Below, in pieces: positions 45,885 to 55,324 of a stretch of 64,000 nucleotides of DNA. The stretch lies in the NCBI GenBank assembly GCA_947489315.1, contig CANLCX010000005.1:62001-126000 (forward strand), read 5' to 3'. Made by a program: the position numbers and the translations under genes. Every line of letters begins with the position of its first letter. The first letter of the stretch is position 1. The DNA comes from an uncultured Sphingomonadaceae bacterium. GTDB lineage: Bacteria; Pseudomonadota; Alphaproteobacteria; Sphingomonadales; Sphingomonadaceae. Under the pieces are notes generated by a model that ran no database searches, was not told the DNA's origin, and saw only the letters and a program-made list of their open reading frames with translations.

Positions 45885-47459
45885 ATGCGGGCCTTTTCTG
45901 ATCTCCTCGATAACCTGATCTACACCCGATCCCGCAACGGCAAGTTGCGGTTGATCAGTGACTATCTGAAACAAGCGTCTGACCCTGATCGCGGATGGGT
46001 ATTGGCAGCATTAACAGGGCAACTCGATTTTCCGACCGTAAAAGCTTCCGCCATGCGCAATATGGCGATGGAGCGCGTTGATGAAACGCTCTTCAAACTG
46101 AGTCGAGATTTTGTAGGCGATACAGCGGAAACAGTAGCATTGATCTGGCCTGATAATCCGAAAGGCGAGTCGACAGAAATGCCCTCAGTTGGGCAGATCG
46201 TAGACGAACTTGCCGCTGTCAGCCGGTTTGATGCGCCAAAACTATTAGCAAATTTTATGGATTGCATGGGATCGAACGAGCGCTACGCCTTGTTAAAACT
46301 TGCAACTGGCGGGATGCGTGTCGGCGTTTCAGCGCGGTTAGGTAAAACTGCTTTTGCGCTGGCGTTTGATATGGCCGTCGAGGAAATAGAGGAGGTTTGG
46401 CATGCTTTAGAGCCGCCCTATATGGAGTTATTCGCTTGGGGGGAAGGAAAAGCCGATCGTCCAGATTTAACCGGTGTGCCGTTTTTTAGACCGTTCATGC
46501 TCGCTCATCCCTTAGAAGACAAAAAGCTCGATATGACGGACTATGTTGCTGAGTGGAAATGGGACGGTATCCGCATTCAAATTGTCGGAACAGGTCAGGA
46601 AACCAAGCTTTTCAGTCGTGGTGGCGATGATATTACACCAGCTTTTCCTGATGTCGCAGACGCTTTTAAATCAATCGGTGTGGTGGATGGCGAACTGTTG
46701 GTACGCGGCGAATTTCAGGGCGGTGAAGCGGCCAGTTTCAATGCTTTGCAACAAAGGCTGGGCCGAAAAAAAGTCTCAGCGAAGATCCTGACGGAATATC
46801 CTGCATTTGTTCGTTTATATGATATTTTATTTGATGATGAAACGGACTTGCGGGAGCAAAGTTGGACCTATCGCCGCGCCAAACTGGAATCATTTGTTCC
46901 CAAATTAGACGCTGAACGCTTTGATATCTCATCGATATTAGAAGCACGTGACTTTAATCATCTGAACGAAATTCGCGATGGAGCACGTGACGCGGCCATC
47001 GAAGGCGTGATGTTAAAGCTGCGCGATAGTCCTTATATATCGGGTCGCAAAACTGGCCTCTGGTATAAGTGGAAGCGCGATCCTCTGGTTGCCGATTGCG
47101 TGATGATGTATGCCCAGCGTGGATCGGGTAAAAGGTCGTCCTTCTATTCTGATTATACTTTTGGGTGCTGGACAGAAGGTGGGGAACTTTATCCCGTCGG
47201 CAAAGCCTATTCCGGCTTTACCAATGCGGAACTAAAAATGCTCGACCGATTTGTGCGGCAAAATACGCTCAATCGCTTCGGGCCAGTTCGTGAAGTTGAA
47301 AAGACCATGGTCTTGGAAGTTGCATTTGATTCCATCCATCAAAGCAAACGGCACAAATCCGGCGTAGCCATGCGGTTTCCAAGGATTTCTAGAATCAGAA
47401 CCGACAAGCCTGCTGCAGAAGCGGATCGTGTCGCAACACTAAAAAAGATGATCACCTAG
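45885..47459 (+). CDS. ATP-dependent DNA ligase (repair cluster type)
   Basis: 524 residues. An N-terminal ligase DNA-binding domain (about 1-200) precedes the nucleotidyl-transferase domain with K225 in AEWKWDGIRIQI (the AMP lysine) and GVMLKLRDSPYISGRKTGLWYKWKRDP (motifs IV-V), then an OB domain ending SGVAMRFPRISRIRTDKPAAEAD. This is the ligase of the exonuclease-ligase-helicase repair clusters (TIGR04120-like). Its start follows the exonuclease stop by 3 bp, with GGAAG upstream. No helicase or phosphoesterase follows; the next gene is convergent. Confidence 0.92.
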   Translation: MRAFSDLLDNLIYTRSRNGKLRLISDYLKQASDPDRGWVLAALTGQLDFPTVKASAMRNMAMERVDETLFKLSRDFVGDTAETVALIWPDNPKGESTEMPSVGQIVDELAAVSRFDAPKLLANFMDCMGSNERYALLKLATGGMRVGVSARLGKTAFALAFDMAVEEIEEVWHALEPPYMELFAWGEGKADRPDLTGVPFFRPFMLAHPLEDKKLDMTDYVAEWKWDGIRIQIVGTGQETKLFSRGGDDITPAFPDVADAFKSIGVVDGELLVRGEFQGGEAASFNALQQRLGRKKVSAKILTEYPAFVRLYDILFDDETDLREQSWTYRRAKLESFVPKLDAERFDISSILEARDFNHLNEIRDGARDAAIEGVMLKLRDSPYISGRKTGLWYKWKRDPLVADCVMMYAQRGSGKRSSFYSDYTFGCWTEGGELYPVGKAYSGFTNAELKMLDRFVRQNTLNRFGPVREVEKTMVLEVAFDSIHQSKRHKSGVAMRFPRISRIRTDKPAAEADRVATLKKMIT

Positions 47460-47462
47460 CCC

Positions 47463-47496
47463 AAAAAAAAGACCTGCAGTACCGGAGCACTGCAGG
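47463..47496 (-). terminator. Rho-independent terminator of the fasciclin gene
   Basis: CCTGCAGT (47473-47480) and ACTGCAGG (47489-47496) form a perfect stem; on the minus strand the stem is followed by TC and then eight T residues (47463-47470 complement). It lies 27 bp after the fasciclin stop and a few bases past the ligase stop on the other strand, so the stem may also protect that mRNA end. Confidence 0.88.
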
Positions 47497-47522
47497 CCGA
47501 AGGGGATCGGAGTATCCGGCTT

Positions 47523-48077
47523 TTAGGGCATTACGACCGTATCAATGGCATGGATCACGCCATTAGACTGGTTTACGTCAGCCATTACGACTTTTGATGT
47601 ACCGCCTTTGACATCGGTCAGCATAAGTGATCCATCGCTACCCATAGAGGCTTTCAATAGGCCGCCTTGGACAGTTGGAATGGAAGCAACACCATCAGGT
47701 GCGTTCTTAATCAAGCCCATGACATCTTTGGCTTTGAAGCGGCCAGCAACAACGTGATAGGTCAGAATTGAGGTCAACGTGCTTTTATTCTCAGGCTTAA
47801 CCAGTGTTTCAACTGTACCTGCTGGAAGTTTTGCGAAAGCGGAATTAAGTGGTGCGAACACAGTGAAAGGCCCGTCACTAGATAGCGTTCCGGCGAGATC
47901 AGCAGCGGTTACCGCGGCTACCAGGGTCGAAAAATCATCAGTACTGGCAGCTTTCTCAACAATATTCTGTGAGGACATTTCTGCATGATGTTTCATGGCA
48001 TAGGCACTGCCGCCACTAACCAGGGCAAGGGAACCAACGAGCGCTACAGCGACCTTGGAAAAACGAATATTCTTCAT
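47523..48077 (-). CDS. Secreted fasciclin (FAS1) domain protein
   Basis: 184 residues. A signal peptide (VALVGSLALVSGGSAYA) precedes one FAS1 domain: NIVEKAASTDDFSTLVAAVTAADLAGTL, DGPFTVFAPLNSAFAKLPAGTV, ILTYHVVAGRFKAKD and NGVIHAIDTVVMP. FAS1 domains mediate adhesion or matrix contacts. It lies downstream of an anti-sigma gene and has its own terminator, the layout of a likely regulon target of that sigma factor. AGGAGTT serves as ribosome binding site, just 3' of a hairpin. Confidence 0.92.
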   Translation of the reverse strand: MKNIRFSKVAVALVGSLALVSGGSAYAMKHHAEMSSQNIVEKAASTDDFSTLVAAVTAADLAGTLSSDGPFTVFAPLNSAFAKLPAGTVETLVKPENKSTLTSILTYHVVAGRFKAKDVMGLIKNAPDGVASIPTVQGGLLKASMGSDGSLMLTDVKGGTSKVVMADVNQSNGVIHAIDTVVMP

Positions 48078-48097
48078 GGGGGTAACTCCTAAAAATT

Positions 48098-48150
48098 CAT
48101 ATCCGAAGCTGGATATGGAAGAAGTTACGGAGTTAGATTGGCAACGGATG
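48098..48150 (-). promoter_or_regulatory. Candidate ECF promoter and 5'-UTR hairpin of the fasciclin gene
   Basis: On the minus strand, CATCC (48150 to 48146) and CCGTAAC (48130 to 48124) are separated by 15 bp and lie about 47 bp before the ATG; this resembles the CCATCC/CCGAAT style I remember for mycobacterial SigK, with shorter spacing. A perfect 7-bp hairpin CATATCC-GAAGCT-GGATATG (48098-48117) lies just upstream of the ribosome binding site. Both are read by eye only. Confidence 0.3.
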
Positions 48151-48159
48151 CAGATTGGT

Positions 48160-48876
48160 TCAAATAAATGTTACTTTGCCGCTGGCAACCGGTTCTCCGG
48201 TAGGTTTGGCGTGGGGTGTGTCGGATGGGGGTTCCATTGTTAGTTGCAAAGTTGCCGCGGAATTGATTAATTCGCGGTGGTCGCTGGGGACTGTCATCTC
48301 GCTGATACCGTTGCGGCCGATTTGGCCCAGGGACCGGAAAATGCCGTCTTGGCCAACAATCCATATTTCCGGGGCAGTATCAGTTTCGGGCATGCCGTTA
48401 ACATCAATCCGCATTTCGGCGGTTTCAGGGTTGTAGGACACCGCAAGGACTAGTCCCTCAATATCTCCGGTAAGTTGCGCAACTGCCACGGATGGCTCCT
48501 CAGAAGGTGTCACAAAGGGCATCGGGCCGACAATCAATGCCAGTGCCAAGCATGCCGCCAGCGCGCCCGACGCAATCGCACCCAAGCGCCAGCGTTTCAT
48601 CTGAACCACCGCCTCACCTGGTGATCCGGCATCCAGTCTGCTTTCAATGCCATCCCAGATGAATGCAGCTGGCTCGACTTCCTGAAACTCTTGAAACAGA
48701 GGATCAATCCGCCGGTTCCAAGCATCAACCGCTTGCGCAAATTTCAGATCGGACAATTGTTTGCGAAGCGCCAATGCCTTCTCTTCGCTGTCGAGCAGCC
48801 CGAGCACTAACTCCGCCGCAAGAGTTTCATCATCCGGAGCCTCGTCATCCTTCAATGGGCCTGTGTCATCAACCAT
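48160..48876 (-). CDS. Anti-sigma factor, RskA type
   Basis: 238 residues. The cytoplasmic N-terminal part (ETLAAELVLGLLDSEE, about 16-33, plus a helix with DAWNRRIDPLFQEF) is the sigma-binding zinc-less ASD form; one membrane helix (about 99-118, LGAIASGALAACLALALIVG) and a periplasmic C-terminal domain (GLVLAVSYNPETAEMRIDVNGM, EIWIVGQDG) of the RskA family follow. It should hold the ECF sigma factor at the membrane until a signal releases it. It overlaps the sigma gene end by 8 bp, so they are translationally coupled. Confidence 0.9.
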   Translation of the reverse strand: MVDDTGPLKDDEAPDDETLAAELVLGLLDSEEKALALRKQLSDLKFAQAVDAWNRRIDPLFQEFQEVEPAAFIWDGIESRLDAGSPGEAVVQMKRWRLGAIASGALAACLALALIVGPMPFVTPSEEPSVAVAQLTGDIEGLVLAVSYNPETAEMRIDVNGMPETDTAPEIWIVGQDGIFRSLGQIGRNGISEMTVPSDHRELINSAATLQLTMEPPSDTPHAKPTGEPVASGKVTFI

Positions 48877-49438
48877 AGTCCATACAATCCTTCAACCGTT
48901 TCAGTCCGCGGCGAACCCAGCTTTTAACAGTCCCGAGCGGCTTATTCAGTTTCTGCGCCAATTCATTATAGCTATGTCCTTCAAAGAAAGCAGTGCGGAT
49001 AACATTCCGCTGCCGCGCTTCCAGACTATCCAGACATTTATTCAAAACTTTTGTGTCTTCTTGTGCTTCCAGATTTTCTAATACGCTAGGTTCATCAGAT
49101 GCCATCTCCTTAATGACATCATCCGAAACCATTGTCCGATTACCGCCTGATCGCTTACGATCAATCGCGGTATTGCGGGCAATAGTCGCCAGCCACGTTA
49201 TCGGGCTAGCCCGCTTTGCATCAAACCGCCCCGCGTTACGCCAGATCTTGACATAAGCATCCTGCAGCGCGTCTTCGGCCGCTTGGCGATCATTTAAGAT
49301 ACGAAGGCAAACCCCAAAAAGTTTCGCCGAGGTCAAATTATATATATCCTGAAAAGCCTGCCGGTCCCCACTGGCTGCCTGACCAATCAGACGGGAAAGC
49401 TGCGCACGTGTGCGATCTGTTTCAGTGGCTTGGGGCAT
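48869..49438 (-). CDS. ECF-type sigma factor, SigK-like
   Basis: 189 residues. Sigma-70 region 2 (FQDIYNLTSAKLFGVCLRILNDRQAAEDALQDAYVKIWRNAGRFDAKRASPITWLATIARNTAIDRKR) and region 4.2 (LPGTVKSW-like: NKPLGTVKSWVRRGLKRLKDCM). The SPITWLATIARN wording is typical of the SigK/RpoE-like group paired with RskA. It transcribes a small regulon when the anti-sigma is inactivated. The gene starts 38 bp after the dehydratase stop, so its promoter may lie inside that gene. Confidence 0.92.
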   Translation of the reverse strand: MPQATETDRTRAQLSRLIGQAASGDRQAFQDIYNLTSAKLFGVCLRILNDRQAAEDALQDAYVKIWRNAGRFDAKRASPITWLATIARNTAIDRKRSGGNRTMVSDDVIKEMASDEPSVLENLEAQEDTKVLNKCLDSLEARQRNVIRTAFFEGHSYNELAQKLNKPLGTVKSWVRRGLKRLKDCMDYG

Positions 49439-49476
49439 GATCTATGCCGCAGAGGTTATGGCAATTTACTGAAGTT

Positions 49477-50457
49477 TCAAGCACCTATTATCGCCGCGAA
49501 CCGGTCACGGTCCACATTGCCACCGGAAATCGTGACCACTGTCCGGTCCGTTACAGCGGTCTTGCCAGACAATATTGCGGCCAGAGCCACTGCCCCGCCC
49601 GGCTCCACTACGAGTCGCAATTTTTCAAATGCCACCCGCATCGCATCATGAACCTCTGCCTTAGTGACGGCCAGGCCGGTGGCATTGCGCGCCTTTAGAA
49701 TATCAAAGGTCAATGGTGAAACCAGCAAGGTCTGCAAGGCATCGCATTCTGTTTCCGGCGGATCATCCTGCACCGGAACGATGCGGCCACCTTCCAGCGA
49801 CCGTTTCATATCGTCCCAGCCTTCCGGCTCCACCACCGTGATTTTTGTCTCGGGGTTGACCAGAGACATGCCGGACGCGAGTCCACCACCACCGCAACAG
49901 GCAACCAGATGGTCCGGCGGCGCGCCAGCTTGCGCGATCATCTGTTCGCGAATTTCCAAACCGGTGCTGCCCTGCCCTTCTATGATCCACGGATCGTCAA
50001 AACTGGGCACAACAACGGCGCCATTTTTTCCCGCGATTTCTGCTGCCAGTTCTTCACGGGAATCGGCAAGACGGTCATAGGTTATCACCTCCGCGCCCAG
50101 CCTCTTTGTATTTTCCAGTTTCGCCAGCGGTGCATCCGCAGGCATGATGATCGTTGCCCTGACCCCGAGGCGCTGCGCCGCCCAGGCAACGCCCTGCGCA
50201 TGATTACCGCTGGAAAAGGCCACCACACCGCTCTTGCGTTGCTCTTCGTCGAGATCGGTAAGACGATGCCAACCGCCGCGTATTTTGAACGCACCGATGG
50301 GCTGCAGACATTCCGCTTTGCACCAGATTGTTTTTCCATCGATGGTCAATGGCAGCAATGGCGTTTTGGGAAGAATATCCGCAACCTTGGCTGCGGCCCT
50401 TTTGACGCCCGCTGCACTTGGTTTTCGGTTCGGGGCCAAAAGTAATTGCTCTGTCAT
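49477..50457 (-). CDS. Threonine/serine dehydratase (PLP, catabolic type)
   Basis: 326 residues of fold-type II PLP enzyme without an ACT regulatory domain. K58 in IGAFKIRGG binds PLP; SSGNHAQGVAWAAQ contacts the substrate, CCGGGGLASGM holds the phosphate. It deaminates threonine (to 2-oxobutyrate) or serine, or may act as a serine/threonine racemase-like enzyme; the sequence does not settle this. 2-Oxobutyrate breakdown would give propionyl-CoA, the substrate of the pcc genes in this window. It is divergent from the polyamine operon. Confidence 0.87.
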   Translation of the reverse strand: MTEQLLLAPNRKPSAAGVKRAAAKVADILPKTPLLPLTIDGKTIWCKAECLQPIGAFKIRGGWHRLTDLDEEQRKSGVVAFSSGNHAQGVAWAAQRLGVRATIIMPADAPLAKLENTKRLGAEVITYDRLADSREELAAEIAGKNGAVVVPSFDDPWIIEGQGSTGLEIREQMIAQAGAPPDHLVACCGGGGLASGMSLVNPETKITVVEPEGWDDMKRSLEGGRIVPVQDDPPETECDALQTLLVSPLTFDILKARNATGLAVTKAEVHDAMRVAFEKLRLVVEPGGAVALAAILSGKTAVTDRTVVTISGGNVDRDRFAAIIGA

Positions 50458-50510
50458 GGCGTCCTTCTATATGCGGTTAGATGATTCCTCTAGCGAAATG
50501 AGTGCACATT

Positions 50511-51728
50511 ATGAGCAAGCTTCTGGTGATTGGTGCAGGCGGTGTCAGTTCGGTCGCCGTGCACAAGATGGCGCAGCTGATAGCCACAGAAACGGGGCCG
50601 TTTTCTAAGATCATGCTGGCCAGTCGTACGGTTTCCAAATGTGAAGCCATTGCCGAGTCCGTCAAAGCCCGCACCGGCGTCGTGATCGAAACCGCTCAAA
50701 TTGACGCAGATGACGTGCCCGCCATGACCGCGTTGATCGAACAAGTACAGCCTGCCCTCGTCGTCAATCTGGCCCTGCCTTATCAGGACTTGCCGATCAT
50801 GGATGCCTGTCTCGCCACAAAAACCGACTATCTCGATACAGCCAATTACGAACCGCGCGACGAAGCCAGGTTCGAATATAAGTGGCAATGGGATTATCAG
50901 GATCGCTTCAGGGACGCTGGTATCATGGCGCTGCTCGGTTCCGGCTTTGACCCCGGAGTAACTTCTATTTTTACGTCATGGCTGAAGAAACATCATTTTG
51001 ACCGGATCGACACGGTCGACATTCTGGATTGCAATGGTGGTGATCATGGCCAGCATTTCGCCACCAATTTCAATCCGGAGATTAACATCCGCGAAGTGAC
51101 CGCCCCGGCGCGCCATTGGGAAAATGGAGAATGGATCGAGACCCCTGCCCTGTCCCACAAACAGGAATTTGACTTCGAGGCTGTGGGTCCGAAAAACATG
51201 TATCTCATGTATCATGAGGAAATTGAATCGCTCAAAACCCATATTCCGGAGATCAAGCGCATCCGGTTCTGGATGACCTTTGGTGATGCTTATCTCACCC
51301 ATCTGGAAGTGTTGCAAAATGTCGGCATGACCCGGATTGATCCGGTCATGTATGAAGGGCGCGAGATTGTTCCGCTGCAATTCCTGAAAGCCGTATTGCC
51401 CGAACCGGCGAGCCTTGGCGAGACGACCAAGGGCAACACCAATATCGGAGTCATTGCGACCGGTGAAAAAAACGGTGTCCAGAAGACACTCTATGTCAAA
51501 AATATCTGCAGCCACGAGGCCGCTTTTGAGGAAACTGGCAATCAGGGTGTCAGTTATACCACCGGCGTGCCGGCGATGATTGGATCAGCCCTGATGCTGT
51601 CCGGGCAATGGGCCGGCAAAGGCGTTTTCAATATGGAAGAATTTGATCCCGATCCGTTTATGGATATGCTCAATGAACACGGCTTGCCGTGGACGCTGGA
51701 AGAGCTTGATGGGCCACTAGAGTTTTGA
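50511..51728 (+). CDS. Carboxyspermidine/carboxynorspermidine dehydrogenase
   Basis: 405 residues of the saccharopine dehydrogenase fold: N-terminal NADPH Rossmann motif [64 protein letters not shown] and the C-terminal ISGVSY-like tail ([20 protein letters not shown]). These match CASDH, which condenses putrescine with aspartate semialdehyde and reduces the adduct to carboxyspermidine. nspC follows. Start: ATG 50511 (MSKLLVIG) fits best; a GTG lies 9 bp upstream. Confidence 0.93.
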   Translation: MSKLLVIGAGGVSSVAVHKMAQLIATETGPFSKIMLASRTVSKCEAIAESVKARTGVVIETAQIDADDVPAMTALIEQVQPALVVNLALPYQDLPIMDACLATKTDYLDTANYEPRDEARFEYKWQWDYQDRFRDAGIMALLGSGFDPGVTSIFTSWLKKHHFDRIDTVDILDCNGGDHGQHFATNFNPEINIREVTAPARHWENGEWIETPALSHKQEFDFEAVGPKNMYLMYHEEIESLKTHIPEIKRIRFWMTFGDAYLTHLEVLQNVGMTRIDPVMYEGREIVPLQFLKAVLPEPASLGETTKGNTNIGVIATGEKNGVQKTLYVKNICSHEAAFEETGNQGVSYTTGVPAMIGSALMLSGQWAGKGVFNMEEFDPDPFMDMLNEHGLPWTLEELDGPLEF

Positions 51729-51732
51729 TCAG

Positions 51733-52275
51733 ATGAGGCTTGGAAATACCTCCATACAAATTGTCACCGATAACATCACGACACTCTCCGTTGATGCCAT
51801 AGTAAATGCCGCTAACAGTTCCTTACTAGGAGGTGGCGGAGTTGACGGGGCGATCCATCGCGCAGCGGGACCTGACTTGGTTCACGAATGCAGAATTCTG
51901 GGTGGTTGCAAAACTGGACAAGCGAAGATCACAAAGGGGTATAAACTTCCGGCAAAACACATCGTTCATACGGTTGGACCGGTTTGGCGCGGTGGCGAGA
52001 ATGGCGAACCTGAGCAGCTTGCGAGTTGCTATAAAAATTCACTTGCGGTCGCCCATGTGAACGACGTTAAATCAATAGCTTTTTCAGCTATATCCACTGG
52101 AATATTTGGCTATCCTGCCGACAAAGCCGCCGAGGTTGCCGTTCTCTCTATATTGGAATTTTTAGAAGCTAACCCCAACAGTTTTATAGATATTGGCCTC
52201 GTATGTTTTGAAGACAGGATAGAACAAGCTTTTACTCTAGCGTTAAATGCGCAGGAGCGACGCCTTGGAAACTAA
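51733..52275 (+). CDS. Macro domain protein (ADP-ribose / O-acetyl-ADP-ribose hydrolase-like)
   Basis: 180 residues of one macro domain. [27 protein letters not shown] is the MacroD/YmdB-type ADP-ribose loop, with [16 protein letters not shown] and [19 protein letters not shown] as the second phosphate loop. Members remove ADP-ribose from proteins or hydrolyse O-acetyl-ADP-ribose. The gene starts 4 bp after the dehydrogenase and its end overlaps the nspC start, so it is part of the polyamine operon by arrangement. No link to polyamines is established from sequence. Confidence 0.9.
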   Translation: MRLGNTSIQIVTDNITTLSVDAIVNAANSSLLGGGGVDGAIHRAAGPDLVHECRILGGCKTGQAKITKGYKLPAKHIVHTVGPVWRGGENGEPEQLASCYKNSLAVAHVNDVKSIAFSAISTGIFGYPADKAAEVAVLSILEFLEANPNSFIDIGLVCFEDRIEQAFTLALNAQERRLGN

Positions 52276-53428
52276 AGCTGGTGATCCTGGCGCATTTGCA
52301 CATTTTGATTTGGCGCGAGTCCCCTCGCCTGCCTTTGTGGTGGATGAAGCGGCTATTCGCGGGAACCTTGAGATATTGGCTGATATAAAGGCGCGGTCTG
52401 GCGCGAAAGTGCTGCTTGCGCTTAAAGCTTTTTCGATGTGGTCCCTGGCGCCGCTGATCGATCAATATCTCGACGGCTTTTGTGCGTCCGGGCTTTGGGA
52501 GGCGAAGCTCGCCAGTGAGCATTTCAATGGCTCTATCAGCACTTACTCACCAGCCTATAAAGCTGACGATCTTGTCGAGATCGCTATCCTGTCCGATCAT
52601 GTCACGTTCAACAATCCGGCGCAGATTGAAAGATGGAAAAGTGAAGCTGGTCTAGGTCTCGATAACTGCGACATCGGTTTAAGGTTGAACCCCGAAATCG
52701 CACTGGGCGAAACACCAAAATATGATCCTAGCCAGCGGCATAGTCGATTAGGATTTCCGATATCGCAGCTACAGGCGGACCATTTCGAAGCTATTTCCGG
52801 CATCCATTTCCACAATCTGTGTGAACAGAATTTTGATGCACTGGAACAGACATGGGCGAAAATCGAACCGCTTGTCGCGCCCTATTATGATGCGCTCAAA
52901 TGGATCAATCTGGGCGGCGGTCATCATATCACCCGTGATGATTATGATCGCGAAGCGCTGGTTGAGTTTCTAACCAATCTGAAGGCCAAGTCCGGTTGCG
53001 AAATTTATCTCGAACCCGGCGAAGCGGTTGCGCTTGATGCCGGGATATTGGTAGGCGAGATACTGGATATTTTCGAGAATAGCATGCCGATTGGTATCAC
53101 CGACATTTCGGCCACCTGCCATATGCCCGATGTAATCGAAGCACCTTATCGCCCCGCGATGTTGAAAGAAGCCAGTGATGGGGACGTGATCAGGCTGGGC
53201 GGGCCAAGCTGTCTGGCTGGTGATATTATAGGCGATTACCGGCTGCCGGAACTGCCGTATATCGGTCAGCGGATCGCGTTTCTCGATCAGGCCCATTATT
53301 CGATGGTCAAAACCAATACATTTAACGGCGTCCCGCTGCCCTCGATCTGGCTGTGGAATAGTGACACTGATGAACTGCGCTGCGTGAAGCAGTTTGAATG
53401 GACGGAATTTCGCGACCGTCTCAGTTAA
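52247..53428 (+). CDS. nspC: Carboxynorspermidine/carboxyspermidine decarboxylase
   Basis: 393 residues of alanine-racemase-fold PLP decarboxylase. K60 in [12 protein letters not shown] binds [45 protein letters not shown] and [12 protein letters not shown] are NspC landmarks (the last with the active-site Cys). It decarboxylates carboxyspermidine to spermidine. Start is ambiguous: ATG 52247 overlaps the macro gene by 29 bp, while TTG 52265 has AGGAG 7 nt upstream (52253-52257). Third gene of the polyamine operon. Confidence 0.93.
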   Translation: MRRSDALETKAGDPGAFAHFDLARVPSPAFVVDEAAIRGNLEILADIKARSGAKVLLALKAFSMWSLAPLIDQYLDGFCASGLWEAKLASEHFNGSISTYSPAYKADDLVEIAILSDHVTFNNPAQIERWKSEAGLGLDNCDIGLRLNPEIALGETPKYDPSQRHSRLGFPISQLQADHFEAISGIHFHNLCEQNFDALEQTWAKIEPLVAPYYDALKWINLGGGHHITRDDYDREALVEFLTNLKAKSGCEIYLEPGEAVALDAGILVGEILDIFENSMPIGITDISATCHMPDVIEAPYRPAMLKEASDGDVIRLGGPSCLAGDIIGDYRLPELPYIGQRIAFLDQAHYSMVKTNTFNGVPLPSIWLWNSDTDELRCVKQFEWTEFRDRLS

Positions 53429-53602
53429 AATTCTGGATAAATTGCTGCATCGCAATAGTAATCCGTATTTGTGCCATATTTATCGGCCATAGAGACTTTA
53501 CAGATTGCAAAAGCGGGCATATAGCCGCCCTCGCTGCCCCATGGCCACTTGTGATTCCGCAAGGCAGCTCAATCGATCTTAAAATCTAGGGGGTCCCTTG
53601 AG

Positions 53603-54802
53603 TTGCACAATTTCCATGATGCGCAGGAGCTGACGAAGGCTCTTTGCCCCGATATTCCAGTCCTACTGAACCGTCCGCACGCTGCGCGGCGCGCGGCGCG
53701 CTATTTTGTCGAGCAATTTCCCGGCAAGTCGCTTTATGCGGTCAAGGCGAATCCATCGCCTACGCTGTTGAAGCTCTTGTTCAGCGCAGGCGTGACCCAT
53801 TATGACGTTGCGTCGATTGATGAAGTGCGCCTTGTTCGCAGCGCTTTGCCTGACGCAGTGCTTTGCTTCATGCATCCGATTAAATCGGAAGCGGTTATTC
53901 GGGAAGCCTATACCGATCACGGCGTTCGAGTGTTTTCGCTCGACACCATGGAAGAACTGGAGAAGATCGAACGGGCGACTGAGAATGCGGAAGATTTAAC
54001 ACTTTGTGTGCGCATCAAGGTTGCGTCTGAATTTGCTCAGATCAGTCTCGCCTCCAAATTTGGTATTGAGGTAGACCAATCTACCGAACTTCTTCAACGC
54101 GCCCGTCAGGCATCCGATGAACTGGGTATTTGTTTCCATGTCGGTAGTCAGGCGATGACCCCACTGGCCTATGTCCATGCGCTGGAACGGGTTCGTACCG
54201 CCATTGTCGACGCGTCTGTTACAGTCGATATTGTCAATGTTGGTGGAGGATTTCCATCCATTTACCCAGATATGGCACCGCCATCGCTAAACCACTATTT
54301 CAGCGCGATTGATCGGACCTTCGAAGATCTGCCTATCAGCTATTCGGCTGAGCTTTGGTGTGAGCCGGGCCGGGCACTGTCGGCAGAATATAATTCACTG
54401 ATCGTCAAAGTTGAACAGCGCCGCGGGAACGAGCTTTATATTAATGATGGTGCTTATGGCACTTTGTTTGATGCCGCCCATATTGGCTGGCGTTTTCCGG
54501 TGCAATTGCTTGGAAATGGCGTGAACGATGTGACTACAACCGAATATAGCTTCTATGGCCCGACCTGCGATGACATGGATCATATGGCCGGACCATTTGT
54601 CCTGCCCGAAGACGTGAAGGCTGGCGACTATATCGAGATTGGCATGCTCGGTGCATATGGATCAGCGATGCGGACCAAGTTTAACGGCTATGGTTCGATT
54701 GACGATTATGACGTGGCTGACGAACCTATGGCGAGCGTCTATGTTGGCGATAATCTCGATCGCACAGACCGTGAGAATGTGGTGTCCTTCCCAGGCGCGT
54801 AA
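53603..54802 (+). CDS. Ornithine/lysine-type decarboxylase (alanine-racemase fold)
   Basis: 399 residues of group IV PLP decarboxylase. K48 in YAVKANPSP binds PLP; HVGSQ, VNVGGGFPS, CEPGRAL and C322 in GPTCDDMD are the ornithine decarboxylase landmarks. It makes putrescine, the substrate for the carboxyspermidine route encoded just upstream. The start is TTG 53603, with AGGGGG about 9 nt before. A 174-bp gap from nspC probably carries its own promoter. Lysine decarboxylation cannot be ruled out. Confidence 0.9.
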   Translation: MHNFHDAQELTKALCPDIPVLLNRPHAARRAARYFVEQFPGKSLYAVKANPSPTLLKLLFSAGVTHYDVASIDEVRLVRSALPDAVLCFMHPIKSEAVIREAYTDHGVRVFSLDTMEELEKIERATENAEDLTLCVRIKVASEFAQISLASKFGIEVDQSTELLQRARQASDELGICFHVGSQAMTPLAYVHALERVRTAIVDASVTVDIVNVGGGFPSIYPDMAPPSLNHYFSAIDRTFEDLPISYSAELWCEPGRALSAEYNSLIVKVEQRRGNELYINDGAYGTLFDAAHIGWRFPVQLLGNGVNDVTTTEYSFYGPTCDDMDHMAGPFVLPEDVKAGDYIEIGMLGAYGSAMRTKFNGYGSIDDYDVADEPMASVYVGDNLDRTDRENVVSFPGA

Positions 54803-54874
54803 CGACTCAACTCAGTTGCATTTGACAATTTACAATATGTAACGCAGGTTCCGCTCAATATTTGGGAGGATATC

Positions 54875-55303
54875 ATGAGCACTGCAATATTAGCACCAGC
54901 GGCTCTGCTGGTTATCTGGTCGATCGCCATGCTTTTCTGGATGGCTGGAACACGGCTTCCAACGGCCAAGAAACTGGGCATCGATATCACGGCACAGCCG
55001 GGTGGCCGCGGCCCGGATATCGATCCCAATATGCCCGACAAGGTAGCGTGGAAGTCTCACAATTATACCCATTTGATGGAACAGCCGACATTATTTTATG
55101 CGATCGTCGTCATTTTGGCGATCGCCGAAGCTGGGACGGGTATCAATTTATGGCTAGCATGGGGCTATGTGGCGCTGCGGATCATTCACAGTATCTGGCA
55201 GGCGACGGTGAATCTGGTGAATGTGCGTTTCATGCTGTTTCTGGCATCGACGCTCTGCTTGCTTATCATGGCGGTCAACGCGTTTTTCACTACAATAGTT
55301 TGA
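54875..55303 (+). CDS. MAPEG family membrane protein (first of tandem pair)
   Basis: 142 residues with four hydrophobic helices. The RGPDIDPNMPDKVAWKSHNYTHLMEQPTLFYAIVVILAI block and LRIIHSIWQATVN are MAPEG landmarks (NxxEQPxxFY-type). The family includes glutathione-dependent membrane enzymes; many bacterial members are uncharacterised. GGGAGGA lies 6-12 nt upstream of the ATG. It is followed 21 bp later by a related gene. Confidence 0.85.
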   Translation: MSTAILAPAALLVIWSIAMLFWMAGTRLPTAKKLGIDITAQPGGRGPDIDPNMPDKVAWKSHNYTHLMEQPTLFYAIVVILAIAEAGTGINLWLAWGYVALRIIHSIWQATVNLVNVRFMLFLASTLCLLIMAVNAFFTTIV

Positions 55304-55324
55304 TCTTTTTCGGGGGAGTTAAAA

